The notes below the pieces were generated by a model that saw only the letters and a program-made list of their open reading frames with translations, had not been told where the DNA came from and did not search any database. The position numbers were made by a program, and so were the translations under genes. Below are positions 19,671 to 27,878 of a stretch of DNA of 64,000 bases, piece by piece; within the stretch, counting starts at the first letter, position 1, and every line of letters starts with the position of its first letter. Source of the DNA: an uncultured Candidatus Melainabacteria bacterium (lineage in GTDB: Bacteria > Cyanobacteriota > Vampirovibrionia > Gastranaerophilales > Gastranaerophilaceae); NCBI GenBank assembly GCA_934757245.1, contig CAKVLH010000003.1, positions 1-64,000 of the forward strand, read 5' to 3'.

Positions 19671-21032
19671 ATGGCAGGTATTAACGGTTTTGACATTTCT
19701 AAATACGACATAGGCGGAACACAAAAAGGCGACAAAGCCGGGGACAAAAAATTGACAGGCGATGAAGCAAGAAAAGCCAGAGCCGACGGTTGGACTGTAT
19801 GGGACGGCTTCGTTGAAGGTGATAAAGTCGAACATGTAGAAAATAAAGATAATAAATCTACATTCATGCAAAGTCTTAAAACTTTTTTTAATATGCGACA
19901 ATCAGACTCATACAAAAAATTCTCTGAACGCAAAGAAGCGATTTTAGAGCAAAAAATGGCTGAAAATGGAATTTACCCTGCAAAAGTAAATGGAGAAAAA
20001 GTTTGGGATAAGAGTTCTAAAGTTTACGAACAAGCAGAAAAAGAAGCTGACATTCAAGCACGCAAAGAACTCGGTTTGAGTGAAACAACTTTTGATACCA
20101 GTGTAAAAGTAAAAAGTAAGAGTGATGACAAAACGGAAAACACAAAAGACGGAAGAAATAAAATTTCTAAGATAGAAGGCATTAATGCAGAAACATTGAA
20201 AAAAATTGCCTCTGATATCAAATATACAAATGAAGTTGATAAAGTTTTCAGCCAAATATTAAAAGATAAGTATTCAATTGATACTACCGGCAAAGAACTT
20301 GAAGAATTAAAAAAACTGAGAGAACAGTATAAAGAAGATTTCGAAGTAGCAAAAGCTCAAGCCAAAGAAAAACTCGGTCTTAAAAATCCTAAATATCTTG
20401 AGTCGGAAAAAGTAAGTGCAGAAGAAAATCAACAGCTTGATAAAGAAGAAATACCGATAATCGCTGCACCTTCTTCTCCAAAAACAAGCGGAACAAGAAC
20501 TAGCGGCGGAACAAGAACTAGTGGCGCAAAAAGAACTGCCGGAACAAGAAAAGCAAGCGGTACTAAAAAGGCAACAGGTAGCAAGAAAGCTTCTAACACT
20601 TACCAAAAAACAGCATGTCCTACGATATTCAAAAAAGGTGATAAGTATTATTTTAAGTTGAATAATGGCGGGTATAAAGAAATAATAGTATATCCAACTG
20701 ATTATCAAAAAAAAGAAGGCGTAACATCATATAAAATTACAAAAGTTAATAAAGATGGCTCACACGTTGCTATATCCAATAAAACGAAGAACGGTACCGT
20801 ATATAAAAACTACTATGATAATAAGGGAAATGAGATAAAAAGGGTTGAATATAAGAATGGAAAAGTAGCCGAGGTATATGATGGCAATAACGGCGCAGGA
20901 TGTTATGGACGCATAACGTACTATGATAAAAATGGAAAACCGATAAAAACTGAATACCTAAAAAAAGGTGATAAAAACGGCAATGTAACTAAAGTCCGCA
21001 ATCACCGCACCGGTCAATGGGAAAAACCGTAA
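19671..21032 (+). CDS. Modular protein: N-terminal Asp/Gly loops, Ser/Thr/Lys-rich linker, MORN/YD-like C-terminus (453 aa)
   Basis: Not a family I recognise. Residues ~1-30 contain DISKYDIGG and GDKAGDKKLTGDEA, which looks like an EF-hand-like Ca2+ loop followed by helix. Residues ~50-250 are charged and helical. Residues ~270-305 are a low-complexity linker of T-S-G and K-K-A/T-x-G units. The C-terminus has short beta repeats of the form Y-Y-D-N/K-x-G-x-x-I-K (twice), as in YD/MORN-type antitoxin or toxin-associated repeats. No signal peptide. SD AAAGGAG before the ATG at 19671. A strong bidirectional terminator follows at 21074. Confidence 0.65.
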   Translation: MAGINGFDISKYDIGGTQKGDKAGDKKLTGDEARKARADGWTVWDGFVEGDKVEHVENKDNKSTFMQSLKTFFNMRQSDSYKKFSERKEAILEQKMAENGIYPAKVNGEKVWDKSSKVYEQAEKEADIQARKELGLSETTFDTSVKVKSKSDDKTENTKDGRNKISKIEGINAETLKKIASDIKYTNEVDKVFSQILKDKYSIDTTGKELEELKKLREQYKEDFEVAKAQAKEKLGLKNPKYLESEKVSAEENQQLDKEEIPIIAAPSSPKTSGTRTSGGTRTSGAKRTAGTRKASGTKKATGSKKASNTYQKTACPTIFKKGDKYYFKLNNGGYKEIIVYPTDYQKKEGVTSYKITKVNKDGSHVAISNKTKNGTVYKNYYDNKGNEIKRVEYKNGKVAEVYDGNNGAGCYGRITYYDKNGKPIKTEYLKKGDKNGNVTKVRNHRTGQWEKP

Positions 21033-21073
21033 CTTGCGTAAATTTAGCTGCCCAACATTAACTTTCTATAACA

Positions 21074-21109
21074 AAAAGCGGTCGAGTGGTTCACCACTCG
21101 ACCGCTTTT
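21074..21109. terminator. Bidirectional intrinsic terminator
   Basis: A perfect 16-bp stem (AAAAGCGGTCGAGTGG paired with its complement) with loop TTCA, flanked by A-run and T-run in the stem ends. It lies between the convergent 453-residue gene (+) and rplL (-) and serves both. Confidence 0.9.
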
Positions 21110-21125
21110 AACAAATAATGTCAAA

Positions 21126-21500
21126 CTACTTGATTTCAACAGTAGCGCCAGCAGCTTCAAGTTGTTTCTTGATAGCTTCAGCTTCTTCTTTCTTAACGCC
21201 TTCTTTAACAGCTTTTGGAGCGCCATCAACTAAATCTTTAGCTTCTTTCAAGCCAAGACCAGTGATACCTCTAACTTCTTTAAGAACAGCGATTTTCTTA
21301 TCAGCTGGAACAGAAGCTAAGATTACGTTTACTTCAGCATCAGCATCATCAGCAGGTGCAGCAGCGGCAGCAGGAGCAGCAGCAACAGCAACAGGTGCAG
21401 CAGCAGATACGCCGAATTTTTCTTCCATAGCTTTTACTAATTCAGCAGCTTCTAATAAAGTTAATTTTTCAATTGATTCTAAAATTGCTTCAATACTCAT
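21126..21500 (-). CDS. rplL: 50S ribosomal protein L7/L12
   Basis: 124 residues. N-terminal dimerisation helices ([20 protein letters not shown]), an Ala/Pro-rich hinge (~35-50), and the C-terminal factor-binding domain with [20 protein letters not shown]. It forms the ribosome stalk bound to L10. It is the second gene of the rplJ-rplL operon, with the terminator at 21074 directly downstream. Confidence 0.98.
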   Translation of the reverse strand: MSIEAILESIEKLTLLEAAELVKAMEEKFGVSAAAPVAVAAAPAAAAAPADDADAEVNVILASVPADKKIAVLKEVRGITGLGLKEAKDLVDGAPKAVKEGVKKEEAEAIKKQLEAAGATVEIK

Positions 21501-21573
21501 TTTGTTTCTCCTTTTATTTTATTTTGAGTTGTTGTACGTTTTAAAGTTTTAGGTAAATATTACCTGATTCTGC

Positions 21574-22095
21574 TTAAGCAGATTTTTGATCTCTAACAGC
21601 TGCAACGGCTCTAACAAGAGATGACATAACAGCGTTGACAGAGTTTGCGATACCAGATGCTGGTGAGTTGATGCAGCCAAGCATTTTTGCATAAAGTTCT
21701 TCTCTTGAAGGAAGATTTGCAAGTGCTTTTGCTTCTTCAGCAGACATAAGTTGTCCGTCCATTGCAGCAGCAATGATTTCACCTTTCTTAGTATCTTTGA
21801 TAAATTTAGATAAAGCCTTAGCAGGTGCTACCTGATCTGTAAAACCAAATGCAATAGCGATTGGTCCTTTTAGAGTTTCAGCTAACACTTCGTAAGGAGT
21901 GCCCTTGATAGCGATTTTTGCAAGAGTGTTTTTAGTAACCATGTAGTCGCCACCATCTTTTTGGATAGCACGTCTAAGGTTAGTAATTTCTTCTACGCTT
22001 AAACCCTTGTATTCGGTAACAATTGCAACTTGCGCTTTATCAACTTTTTCTTTGATAAGAGCTACCTTATCATTTTTGAAAGCTTTTGTTGACAT
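21574..22095 (-). CDS. rplJ: 50S ribosomal protein L10
   Basis: 173 residues, full length. Shows VDKAQVAIVTEYKGLSVEEI, the KNTLAKIA segment and the C-terminal helix region that carries L7/L12 dimers. SD AAGGAG lies before the ATG at 22095. It has a ~200-nt leader with a perfect-consensus -35, and an attenuator hairpin, in keeping with autogenous control of L10 operons. Confidence 0.98.
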   Translation of the reverse strand: MSTKAFKNDKVALIKEKVDKAQVAIVTEYKGLSVEEITNLRRAIQKDGGDYMVTKNTLAKIAIKGTPYEVLAETLKGPIAIAFGFTDQVAPAKALSKFIKDTKKGEIIAAAMDGQLMSAEEAKALANLPSREELYAKMLGCINSPASGIANSVNAVMSSLVRAVAAVRDQKSA

Positions 22096-22294
22096 TTTTT
22101 GCTCCTTTGTTATATTTTTTTCGGATTAATTTCCGTTCGACCTGTTAAACTAAAAAAGATTTCGCAATCTTTTTTTAATCGCAAAATCCAATACAAATCT
22201 TTTAAATAAATGCTATTTACTTTTTGTTTTCGGATAATCTAGGCTAGCCTTTTATGTTTAAATCCTAACAGGATACTAACTGTCTGCGATTACA
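22096..22294 (-). promoter_or_regulatory. rplJ-rplL leader with attenuator hairpin (L10 leader-like)
   Basis: About 200 nt of transcribed leader. It holds a 9-bp hairpin (AAAAAAGAT, loop 6, ATCTTTTTT at 22152-22175) that reads as an intrinsic terminator on the minus strand, 77 nt from the rplJ start. Upstream leader sequence (22176-22290) can form alternative pairings. In other bacteria L10 or the L10-L12 complex binds such leaders to repress its own operon. Whether this one matches the L10-leader family needs a covariance search. Confidence 0.55.
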
Positions 22295-22300
22295 AACACA

Positions 22301-22329
22301 TTTATACCATGCATAAAATACACTGTCAA
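22301..22329 (-). promoter_or_regulatory. Strong sigma70-type promoter for rplJ-rplL
   Basis: On the minus strand: TTGACA (22324-22329), 17-nt spacer, TATAAA (22301-22306). Transcription should start near 22294. Confidence 0.85.
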
Positions 22330-22364
22330 TGTGTATGTAAAGTTATATGAATTTGATTAATTAA

Positions 22365-22397
22365 AAATGGGCGCAATGTGAAACATTGCGCCCATTT
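22365..22397 (-). terminator. Intrinsic terminator of the small exported protein gene
   Basis: 15-bp perfect stem (AAATGGGCGCAATGT and complement) with a 3-nt loop, ending in a T-rich run on the minus strand. It lies 20 nt past the stop of the 22418-22729 gene and just upstream of the rplJ promoter, insulating it. Confidence 0.9.
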
Positions 22398-22417
22398 CTT
22401 TATAAAACATAAAAATC

Positions 22418-22729
22418 TTATTTTTTCAAAGATTTCCAGTAGTTAGCTTCAGACTTGATAGCATTTTTTGTTGCTTCGTGTCTTGCTTTTGCATCTTTCT
22501 TTTGTTGTTCGTATTTTGCTTGACGAGCTTCTTGTTGTTTTTTGTATTCTGCTTGTTTTTGAGCATTTGCTTTTTGTTGAGCTTCAGCTCTAGCATTCAA
22601 TTCTTTTTCCTTTGTTGTAATTGGAGCTAGTTTTTTGTCCACATAGTTCTGTAATCTTGATTCTGCTGCAGATGCTGCCAATGTAGAAGTTAATGCAATC
22701 AACATTAATACTGATAATACTTTTTTCAT
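22418..22729 (-). CDS. Small exported Lys/Gln/Ala-rich coiled-coil protein (103 aa)
   Basis: 103 residues. MKKVLSVLMLIALTSTLAAS ending ASA-A is a clear Sec signal peptide. The mature ~80 residues are a single charged helix rich in Ala, Gln, Lys and Glu, with heptad-like spacing. SD AAAGGAG before the ATG at 22729 and its own terminator downstream show a monocistronic gene. It looks like a small periplasmic chaperone-like or structural helix protein; no family is recognised. Confidence 0.75.
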   Translation of the reverse strand: MKKVLSVLMLIALTSTLAASAAESRLQNYVDKKLAPITTKEKELNARAEAQQKANAQKQAEYKKQQEARQAKYEQQKKDAKARHEATKNAIKSEANYWKSLKK

Positions 22730-22811
22730 TTTAAAACTCCTTTCTTATATCAAAATTATCCGTAAAAGAATTTTAGAATACTTTTTTTTATTTTTCAAGT
22801 ATAATGTTTTT

Positions 22812-23531
22812 ATGAGTGTTGAATTACTAGGTTACAATGTAGATGATTATACGTTCGACGAAGCGATTATTAAAGCTAAAAGTCTTATTGACGGTCAGCA
22901 TGTTGCGCAAGTCGTAACGATTAATCCTGAAATGTTCAAAGAAGCAGAGAAAAATCAAAATTTCTCAAATATTGTTAAAGAAGCCGAAATGGTTATTCCC
23001 GACGGAATTGGAGTAAAAATCGCGCTTCAAATAACAGGCAAGAAAGCTAATCGAATTCCGGGAATTGATTTTGCAAAAAAACTACTTCAAGAAGCTGCTG
23101 TTAGTGGAATTCCTGTTGCAATAATCGGTTCTAAAGAAGAAGTTGTGGTTAAAGCTGTTGAAAATTTGCAAAATGAAATTAACGGCTTGAATATCGTATA
23201 TTATCATAACGGCTATTTCAAAGACGATGCGCTGATTTATGACGAACTTAAAAATAAATCACCAAAACTAATATTGGTAGCACTTGGCTCACCTCGTCAA
23301 GAAGAATTTATTTATAACGCTAAAAAAGTGCTTAATCCGGCGTTAATGGTAGGTATCGGCGGAAGCTTAGATGTTTGGTCAGGTTCGGTTAAGCGCGCAC
23401 CGAAGATTTTTCAAAAATTAGGTTTAGAATGGTTATATAGGACAGTTTCTCAGCCTTCAAGGTTTAAGAGAATATTCCCTACTTTACCGTTATTTTTGTT
23501 AAAAGTTATTAATTATAAGGATAAAATTTAA
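22812..23531 (+). CDS. WecG/TagA/CpsF-family glycosyltransferase
   Basis: 239 residues, full length for the family. Shows VVTINPEMFKEA, the PDGIGVKIA motif, the G-S-K-E region, VALGSPRQEEFI and GIGGSLDVWSGSVKRAPK, all diagnostic of the WecG/TagA group, which adds N-acetylmannosamine(uronic acid) to a polyprenyl-diphosphate-GlcNAc in surface polysaccharide synthesis. TATAAT (22800-22805) sits 6 nt before the ATG and there is no SD, so the mRNA may be leaderless. Its stop TAA directly abuts the next gene's ATG. Confidence 0.93.
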   Translation: MSVELLGYNVDDYTFDEAIIKAKSLIDGQHVAQVVTINPEMFKEAEKNQNFSNIVKEAEMVIPDGIGVKIALQITGKKANRIPGIDFAKKLLQEAAVSGIPVAIIGSKEEVVVKAVENLQNEINGLNIVYYHNGYFKDDALIYDELKNKSPKLILVALGSPRQEEFIYNAKKVLNPALMVGIGGSLDVWSGSVKRAPKIFQKLGLEWLYRTVSQPSRFKRIFPTLPLFLLKVINYKDKI

Positions 23532-24368
23532 ATGTTGACAGATTTAGAGATTAATGAATTGAAAAAATTTGCTTGTGAGACAAGAAAAAACATTGTTAAA
23601 ATGGTACATAATGCCAAATCCGGTCATCCGGGCGGATCTTTATCGGCGGTTGATATTATGGCGGTTTTATACAATAAATCTCTAAATATTCCTAAAGAAT
23701 GGGATAAGTCAGCGGATTTTGAAAATAGAGATAGAGTTATCCTTTCTAAAGGGCATGCTTCTCCGTTATTGTATTCTGTATTAGCTCAACATGGTCTGTT
23801 TCCTCAAGAAGATTTAATGGGCTTTAGAAAATTTGGTACAAAGTTGCAAGGACATCCGGCAAAAGGATATGTTCCGGGTGTTGAAACTTCAACCGGCTCT
23901 TTAGGTCAGGGCCTTTCTATCGGTTGTGGTATGGCATTAGGCTTAAAACTTAAAAATAATCCTGCACATGTTGTTGTTTATACCGGCGACGGTGAATTGC
24001 AAGAAGGCTCTTGCTGGGAAGCTTTTATGCAAGCTGCACACAGAAATTTAAACAACTTGATTGCGATTATTGATAGAAACAGACTTCAAATCGACGGTTG
24101 CACAGAAAATGTAATGGCTTTAGATAATTTGCATGATAAATTAAAAGCTTTCAACTGGAATGTCTTGGAAATCGACGGTCATGATTATGAAGAAATTTAT
24201 GAAGCTGTAGAAAAGGCTAAAAAATCTGATAGACCTTGTGCGATTATTGCACATACAACAAAAGGTAAAGGTTGCTCATTTATGGAAAATCAAGCTGGCT
24301 GGCATGGTAAAGCTCCTAATGATGAGCAATTGGAATGTGCAATTAAAGAATTTGAAGGAGAAGTATAA
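23532..24368 (+). CDS. Transketolase N-terminal (ThDP-pyrophosphate-binding) subunit
   Basis: 278 residues, corresponding only to the N-terminal third-to-half of transketolase. Shows KSGHPGGSLSAVDI, SKGHASPLLYSVLA, TGSLGQGLSIGCGMA, and the ThDP motif GDGELQEGS...N (VYTGDGELQEGSCWEA; NRLQIDG). In split transketolases the C-terminal subunit is normally encoded next door; here the next gene is an unrelated 71-residue ORF and no C-terminal subunit gene is in the window. It abuts the glycosyltransferase gene, so both are cotranscribed. Confidence 0.95.
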   Translation: MLTDLEINELKKFACETRKNIVKMVHNAKSGHPGGSLSAVDIMAVLYNKSLNIPKEWDKSADFENRDRVILSKGHASPLLYSVLAQHGLFPQEDLMGFRKFGTKLQGHPAKGYVPGVETSTGSLGQGLSIGCGMALGLKLKNNPAHVVVYTGDGELQEGSCWEAFMQAAHRNLNNLIAIIDRNRLQIDGCTENVMALDNLHDKLKAFNWNVLEIDGHDYEEIYEAVEKAKKSDRPCAIIAHTTKGKGCSFMENQAGWHGKAPNDEQLECAIKEFEGEV

Positions 24369-24583
24369 TGGACGAAAATATTAAAACTTGTCCTTTTGCA
24401 GAAAATCGTGTTTGTAATGATACTTGCCCGTTGTATATTTCGCCGGACGAGTTGAACGAATTTGTTGTTGCAAGACTTTCTTCAATTGGCGTTTTGGATA
24501 GAGCAAATGGAGAATGTTCGATAAAATTATTAGCATTAAGCCAAGGCAGAGCCATTTTTGAAAATACGAACACTCGTGGCTAA
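24368..24583 (+). CDS. Small Cys-rich protein of unknown function (71 aa)
   Basis: 71 residues. The N-terminus has a cysteine cluster CPFAENRVCNDTCPLY plus a later Cys (GECSIK), a possible metal- or Fe-S-binding site. Its ATG overlaps the transketolase stop (TAATG), and SD GAAGGAG lies before it, so it is a real and coupled gene. I do not recognise the family. Confidence 0.65.
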   Translation: MDENIKTCPFAENRVCNDTCPLYISPDELNEFVVARLSSIGVLDRANGECSIKLLALSQGRAIFENTNTRG

Positions 24584-24590
24584 TATTTAT

Positions 24591-25313
24591 TTAAATGCAC
24601 ATCTTATATAATATTATTCCTGCGGAAATACTTAGATTTAAAGATTCAACTTTGTCGGACATTTCTATTGTTACGTTTTTTGTTGCAAAATCTTTTAGCT
24701 TTTGGCTTAAGCCGGAAGATTCCGTTCCAAACATTACTAAAACTTTTTCTTGCGGAATATAATCTTTTAGCCAAACTGTATTATCAGATTTTGGCAAAGT
24801 CGCAACGCGTTCATAATCATTAAAAATGCTTAAATCATTCATTTCAAAAACAGGAATTTTCCAAAGATTTCCAACGGATGAGCGAACGCATTTTGGATTA
24901 TACAAGTCAACTGTATCACCATAAAGTACAATCGCGTCAATATTAAATGCGCAAGCTGTACGCAATATTGTGCCTAGGTTTCCTGCATCTTTAATATCTT
25001 CTAACAAAACGACTTTTTTATACTCGTCTGACCATTTTTTTGCAGGCTTTTTGGCTACAGCAACGGCTTTTGGTGCAGAATCGGTTGAAGAAATTTTTGA
25101 TAAAACTGCTTCTGTTGTTTCGATTCGATTTTCAAAATCTGAAAATTCAGCTGAGCCTTCCAAAACAAATAAATGTTCTATTTCTAAACCATACTCAATT
25201 GCTTCTTCGATGCATTTGATACCTTCAAGCAAAAAGTTTTCTTTGCGGTATTTTCTCTGTAGAAGTTTTGCGGTTTCTTTAACTAATTCGTTATTTACGC
25301 TCGTTATTTTCAT
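24591..25313 (-). CDS. TrmH/SpoU-family rRNA/tRNA methyltransferase
   Basis: 240 residues. An N-terminal substrate-binding domain (REFLLEGIKCIEEAIE-type start; here KENFLLEGIKCIEEA) is followed by a SPOUT domain with motifs DAGNLGTILRTA, FGTESSGLS and LNLSISAGIILY. The SPOUT knot binds S-adenosylmethionine, and members 2'-O-methylate RNA. The exact target is not clear. It overlaps the start side of the M24 peptidase gene's stop by ATGA (25310-25313), so the two are coupled. Confidence 0.92.
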   Translation of the reverse strand: MKITSVNNELVKETAKLLQRKYRKENFLLEGIKCIEEAIEYGLEIEHLFVLEGSAEFSDFENRIETTEAVLSKISSTDSAPKAVAVAKKPAKKWSDEYKKVVLLEDIKDAGNLGTILRTACAFNIDAIVLYGDTVDLYNPKCVRSSVGNLWKIPVFEMNDLSIFNDYERVATLPKSDNTVWLKDYIPQEKVLVMFGTESSGLSQKLKDFATKNVTIEMSDKVESLNLSISAGIILYKMCI

Positions 25314-26851
25314 AAGATTTTAAAATCCTTTAACCATTCTTTTTCTTGTTCGTTAAGCAAATCATAGTTTATTAATTTGCCTTCATAACCCATTTTAACA
25401 AAAGAATGAATTTTTCCACACTCCATGTAGCAAGAATTTTCTAACCTTACCCCAAAATGTTCTGGATTATATAGCCCCGGCTCAATTGTGAAAGTCATTC
25501 CATCAACAATTTCAGTTTTTGCAATCTCGTTTTGAGAAAGATTTGGCGGAGCTTCGTGAACATTGATACCAATTCCATGTCCAAGACCATGACCGAAAGT
25601 AAATCCTTCTATTTTGTTATCTAAAATAGAATGCGCCAACGTATCTATTTCAAAACCTGTTGGTATCCCTCGCCCCTTGAGGGAGCCGTCGTTAGCGAAG
25701 CTTTGCTGAGCTTTACGAATGCGGGTGTGGGGTTCATTTGTATACTTAAATGCATTCAAAAATGCCTTCAATACAGTCGTGTAAACCTCCCTTTGTAACT
25801 CGTTCGGTTTACCTTTTACAAAAACTCTTGTAATATCGGTAGCCAATCCGCTTTCGTAATACGCACCACAATCAATTAAAACTAATGAACCGTCTTCTAA
25901 AATTACATCTTTTGCGTTTTTTGCATAATGTGCAAGAGCAGAATTTTGATTAATTGCAACAATCGAATTAAAACTCAAAGATTTTGCACCGTATTTTATA
26001 AATTCTTCTCGCAATCGTTTTGCGATATCAAATTCAGATAGATTATCATTAGATTCTATATAATCTCTTATTGCCATAACCGCTTTGTCTGTACGCTCAA
26101 ATGCTTTTTTATAAGCTTCTAATTCTTCTTTTGTTTTTACTGATTTCATTAATTTAATTTCAGAGACTTTATGAATCGGATTTTTGATTAATGCGTAATC
26201 ATAAGCGTTAATGGAACTTTTATCAACTACTAATTCACCTTCAAAATTTTGCAAAAATTTATCGCAATTATCTGTTAATAGAACTTGTTGGTCTTTATCA
26301 ATATAAAGCTTTGCCCAAATTTTAGACGAACAATCTTTTGAAAAATCGCGTTTGCCTGTCAGGTAAGAAACTTCTTCTAAGTTTGTTATAAAAGTCGGCT
26401 TTTCAGGCTTAAATTCTTTTGGCGGTATCGCTTGGACGAATTCGCTATTATGAGGTTCTGTAAAGTCATTAATAGGATCTTTGTCAAGCAATTTGATTTT
26501 ATAATTTTTAAATGTTTCTAAACGGGTTTGAGAAACTTTTTTGGCGACAATTCCTAAAGTTTTTTGCGGTTCAATAAGTTTTCTGATTTCATCATCCTGT
26601 TTTTGCCCCAGTTTAAGTTTTACAACCGTAACACCGTCTTTTACTTCATTGTCGGCTTGTGTATGATATCTGCCATCGACAAAAAGATAGATATTATTTT
26701 TTGTTATTAAAGCATCGCCGGTCGAGCCGGAAAATCCTGTCAATGTGTATCTCGCGTTTTCACTAAGCGCAGGATATTCAACAAGATATTCGTTTGTACA
26801 GCATACGAGAAGATAATCCAGATTTAAATCGTTTAGGAGTTTGTTTGCCAT
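25310..26851 (-). CDS. M24 metallopeptidase, Xaa-Pro aminopeptidase-like, with in-frame insert
   Basis: 513 residues. N-terminal creatinase-type domain(s), then a C-terminal pita-bread domain with metal ligands D (LIDCGAYYESG), D (ATDITRVF), H (FGHGLGHGIG), E (TIEPGLY) and E (GVRLEN). Such enzymes remove N-terminal residues before proline. Between LNAFKY and PTGFEIDTL it carries the segment PHTRIRKAQQSF-ANDGSLKGRG, which M24 enzymes normally lack and which is encoded by a GC-rich palindromic stretch (see the repeat at 25665). The ATG at 26851 lies just before a MITE-like element. Function should persist because the insert is in a surface region. Confidence 0.9.
   Translation of the reverse strand: MANKLLNDLNLDYLLVCCTNEYLVEYPALSENARYTLTGFSGSTGDALITKNNIYLFVDGRYHTQADNEVKDGVTVVKLKLGQKQDDEIRKLIEPQKTLGIVAKKVSQTRLETFKNYKIKLLDKDPINDFTEPHNSEFVQAIPPKEFKPEKPTFITNLEEVSYLTGKRDFSKDCSSKIWAKLYIDKDQQVLLTDNCDKFLQNFEGELVVDKSSINAYDYALIKNPIHKVSEIKLMKSVKTKEELEAYKKAFERTDKAVMAIRDYIESNDNLSEFDIAKRLREEFIKYGAKSLSFNSIVAINQNSALAHYAKNAKDVILEDGSLVLIDCGAYYESGLATDITRVFVKGKPNELQREVYTTVLKAFLNAFKYTNEPHTRIRKAQQSFANDGSLKGRGIPTGFEIDTLAHSILDNKIEGFTFGHGLGHGIGINVHEAPPNLSQNEIAKTEIVDGMTFTIEPGLYNPEHFGVRLENSCYMECGKIHSFVKMGYEGKLINYDLLNEQEKEWLKDFKIL
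25665..25735. repeat. GC-rich palindrome-bearing insert inside the M24 peptidase gene
   Basis: About 70 nt much richer in G+C than its flanks, holding CCCTC...GAGGG inverted arms and a GCGAAGCTTTGC core. It preserves the reading frame of the peptidase. The CCCT-rich arm resembles the arms of the MITE-like element at 26881, 1.2 kb away, though the two are not the same sequence. The boundaries are approximate. Confidence 0.5.
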
Positions 26852-26880
26852 GTTTGCCTCATTATTTAATTATTTTAAAA

Positions 26881-27010
26881 TATACACCTCACCCTAGCCC
26901 TCTCCTATAAGGAGAGGGAATAACCAAGACTTGTTTTTATATAAATATAATAATGAACATTTTAGCGCATTCCCTCTCCTTACAGGAGAGGGCTAGGGTG
27001 AGGTGTATAC
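26881..27010. mobile_element. MITE-like element with 41-bp terminal inverted repeats
   Basis: Arms 26881-26921 and 26970-27010 are inverted repeats differing at about one position. Each arm starts TATACACCTCACCCTAGCCC and contains its own palindrome (CCCTCTCCT..AGGAGAGGG). The 48-nt centre is AT-rich and has no ORF. It lies between the peptidase start (26851) and the ppiC stop (27032), and could also fold as a terminator for ppiC. A degraded arm-like piece is seen near 39765-39790. Confidence 0.85.
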
Positions 27011-27031
27011 ATAATAAAACTAAATTAAACC

Positions 27032-27310
27032 TTATTCATCAATATCAGTAAGTTTAATCAAATGCCAGCCGAACTGAGTTTCTACAGGTTGAGAAATTTC
27101 ACCTTTCTTAAGAGCAAAAGCTGCATCTTCAAAAGGTTTAACCATCATGCCTTTACCAAACCATCTTAAATCACCGCCATCACGACCTGAAGGGCATTTT
27201 GAATATTGTTTTGCTAAATCTTCAAACGCTACACCATTTTCAATATCAAGCAAAAGGTTTTCAGCTTGTTCTTTTGTATCTACTAAAATATGACTTGCTC
27301 TAATTTTCAT
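27032..27310 (-). CDS. Parvulin-type peptidyl-prolyl isomerase
   Basis: 92 residues, a single PpiC/parvulin domain: IRASHILV at the start, KCPSGRDGGDLRWFGKGMMV in the centre, and GWHLIKL at the end. Without a signal peptide it is a cytoplasmic, PpiC-type enzyme that catalyses proline cis-trans isomerisation. SD AAGGAG before the ATG at 27310. Confidence 0.95.
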   Translation of the reverse strand: MKIRASHILVDTKEQAENLLLDIENGVAFEDLAKQYSKCPSGRDGGDLRWFGKGMMVKPFEDAAFALKKGEISQPVETQFGWHLIKLTDIDE

Positions 27311-27369
27311 AAAATTCTCCTTATTTTCTGCTCCATAATTTTAACATTAAAAATAAGTTTTCTCAAATT

Positions 27370-27696
27370 TTACTTATAAAGTTTAATGTTTGAAACAAAT
27401 TTATAAACTAATTCTACTGTTTTAAGTTCAAATCCTTCAAGTGCAATATTTATAACTTTTATTAAATCCTGTTTCTTTTGAAAATGCTCAAAGTCAAATA
27501 ATTCTTTAACTTCAACGTTAAGTGCAGAGGCTATTTTTTCAATTTTATCCGGCTGAGGAAAATGCATTCCACATTCAATTTTAGAAATGTTTGGAGGTTC
27601 TATGTTTACAATTTCAGCAAGCTGTTCTTGCGTAAGTTTTGCACTACGCCTTAATTCTTTCAATCTCTTGCCAAATTTAGACTTTAAAGAATTCAT
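27370..27696 (-). CDS. XRE-family HTH transcriptional regulator
   Basis: 108 residues. Residues ~8-65 are a Cro/C1 HTH (LKELRRSAKLTQEQLAEIVN...ISKIECGMHFPQPDKIEKIA). The C-terminal ~40 residues are a short helical extension, probably for dimerisation. SD GGAGGTA lies before the ATG. It is divergent from the pilin-like gene at 27879 and could control it; no operator was identified. Confidence 0.9.
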   Translation of the reverse strand: MNSLKSKFGKRLKELRRSAKLTQEQLAEIVNIEPPNISKIECGMHFPQPDKIEKIASALNVEVKELFDFEHFQKKQDLIKVINIALEGFELKTVELVYKFVSNIKLYK

Positions 27697-27808
27697 ATCC
27701 TACCTCCAGCAATAGAATAAACTTTCTTTTAGTTAGTTTCCAGAATGTAACTCATTATAAAAACATTAAAAAATAAACGAGATACATTAAAAAAGGTTTT
27801 AAAACTTG

Positions 27809-27837
27809 TTGACATACATTATAAAATAAGTTAATAT
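27809..27837 (+). promoter_or_regulatory. Sigma70-type promoter for the pilin-like gene
   Basis: TTGACA (27809-27814), 17-nt spacer, TAATAT (27832-27837). The distance to the chosen ATG at 27879 gives a ~35-nt leader. Confidence 0.7.
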
Positions 27838-27878
27838 TTAACATGTTACGACAAGTTTTAGTTAAGAGAGGAATGCTA

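Noticed and set aside
20307..20708. Antisense 133-codon open frame inside the 453-residue protein gene
   Set aside because: Low-complexity Cys/Ser/Phe composition mirrors the repetitive Lys/Thr/Gly linker on the coding strand; no SD.
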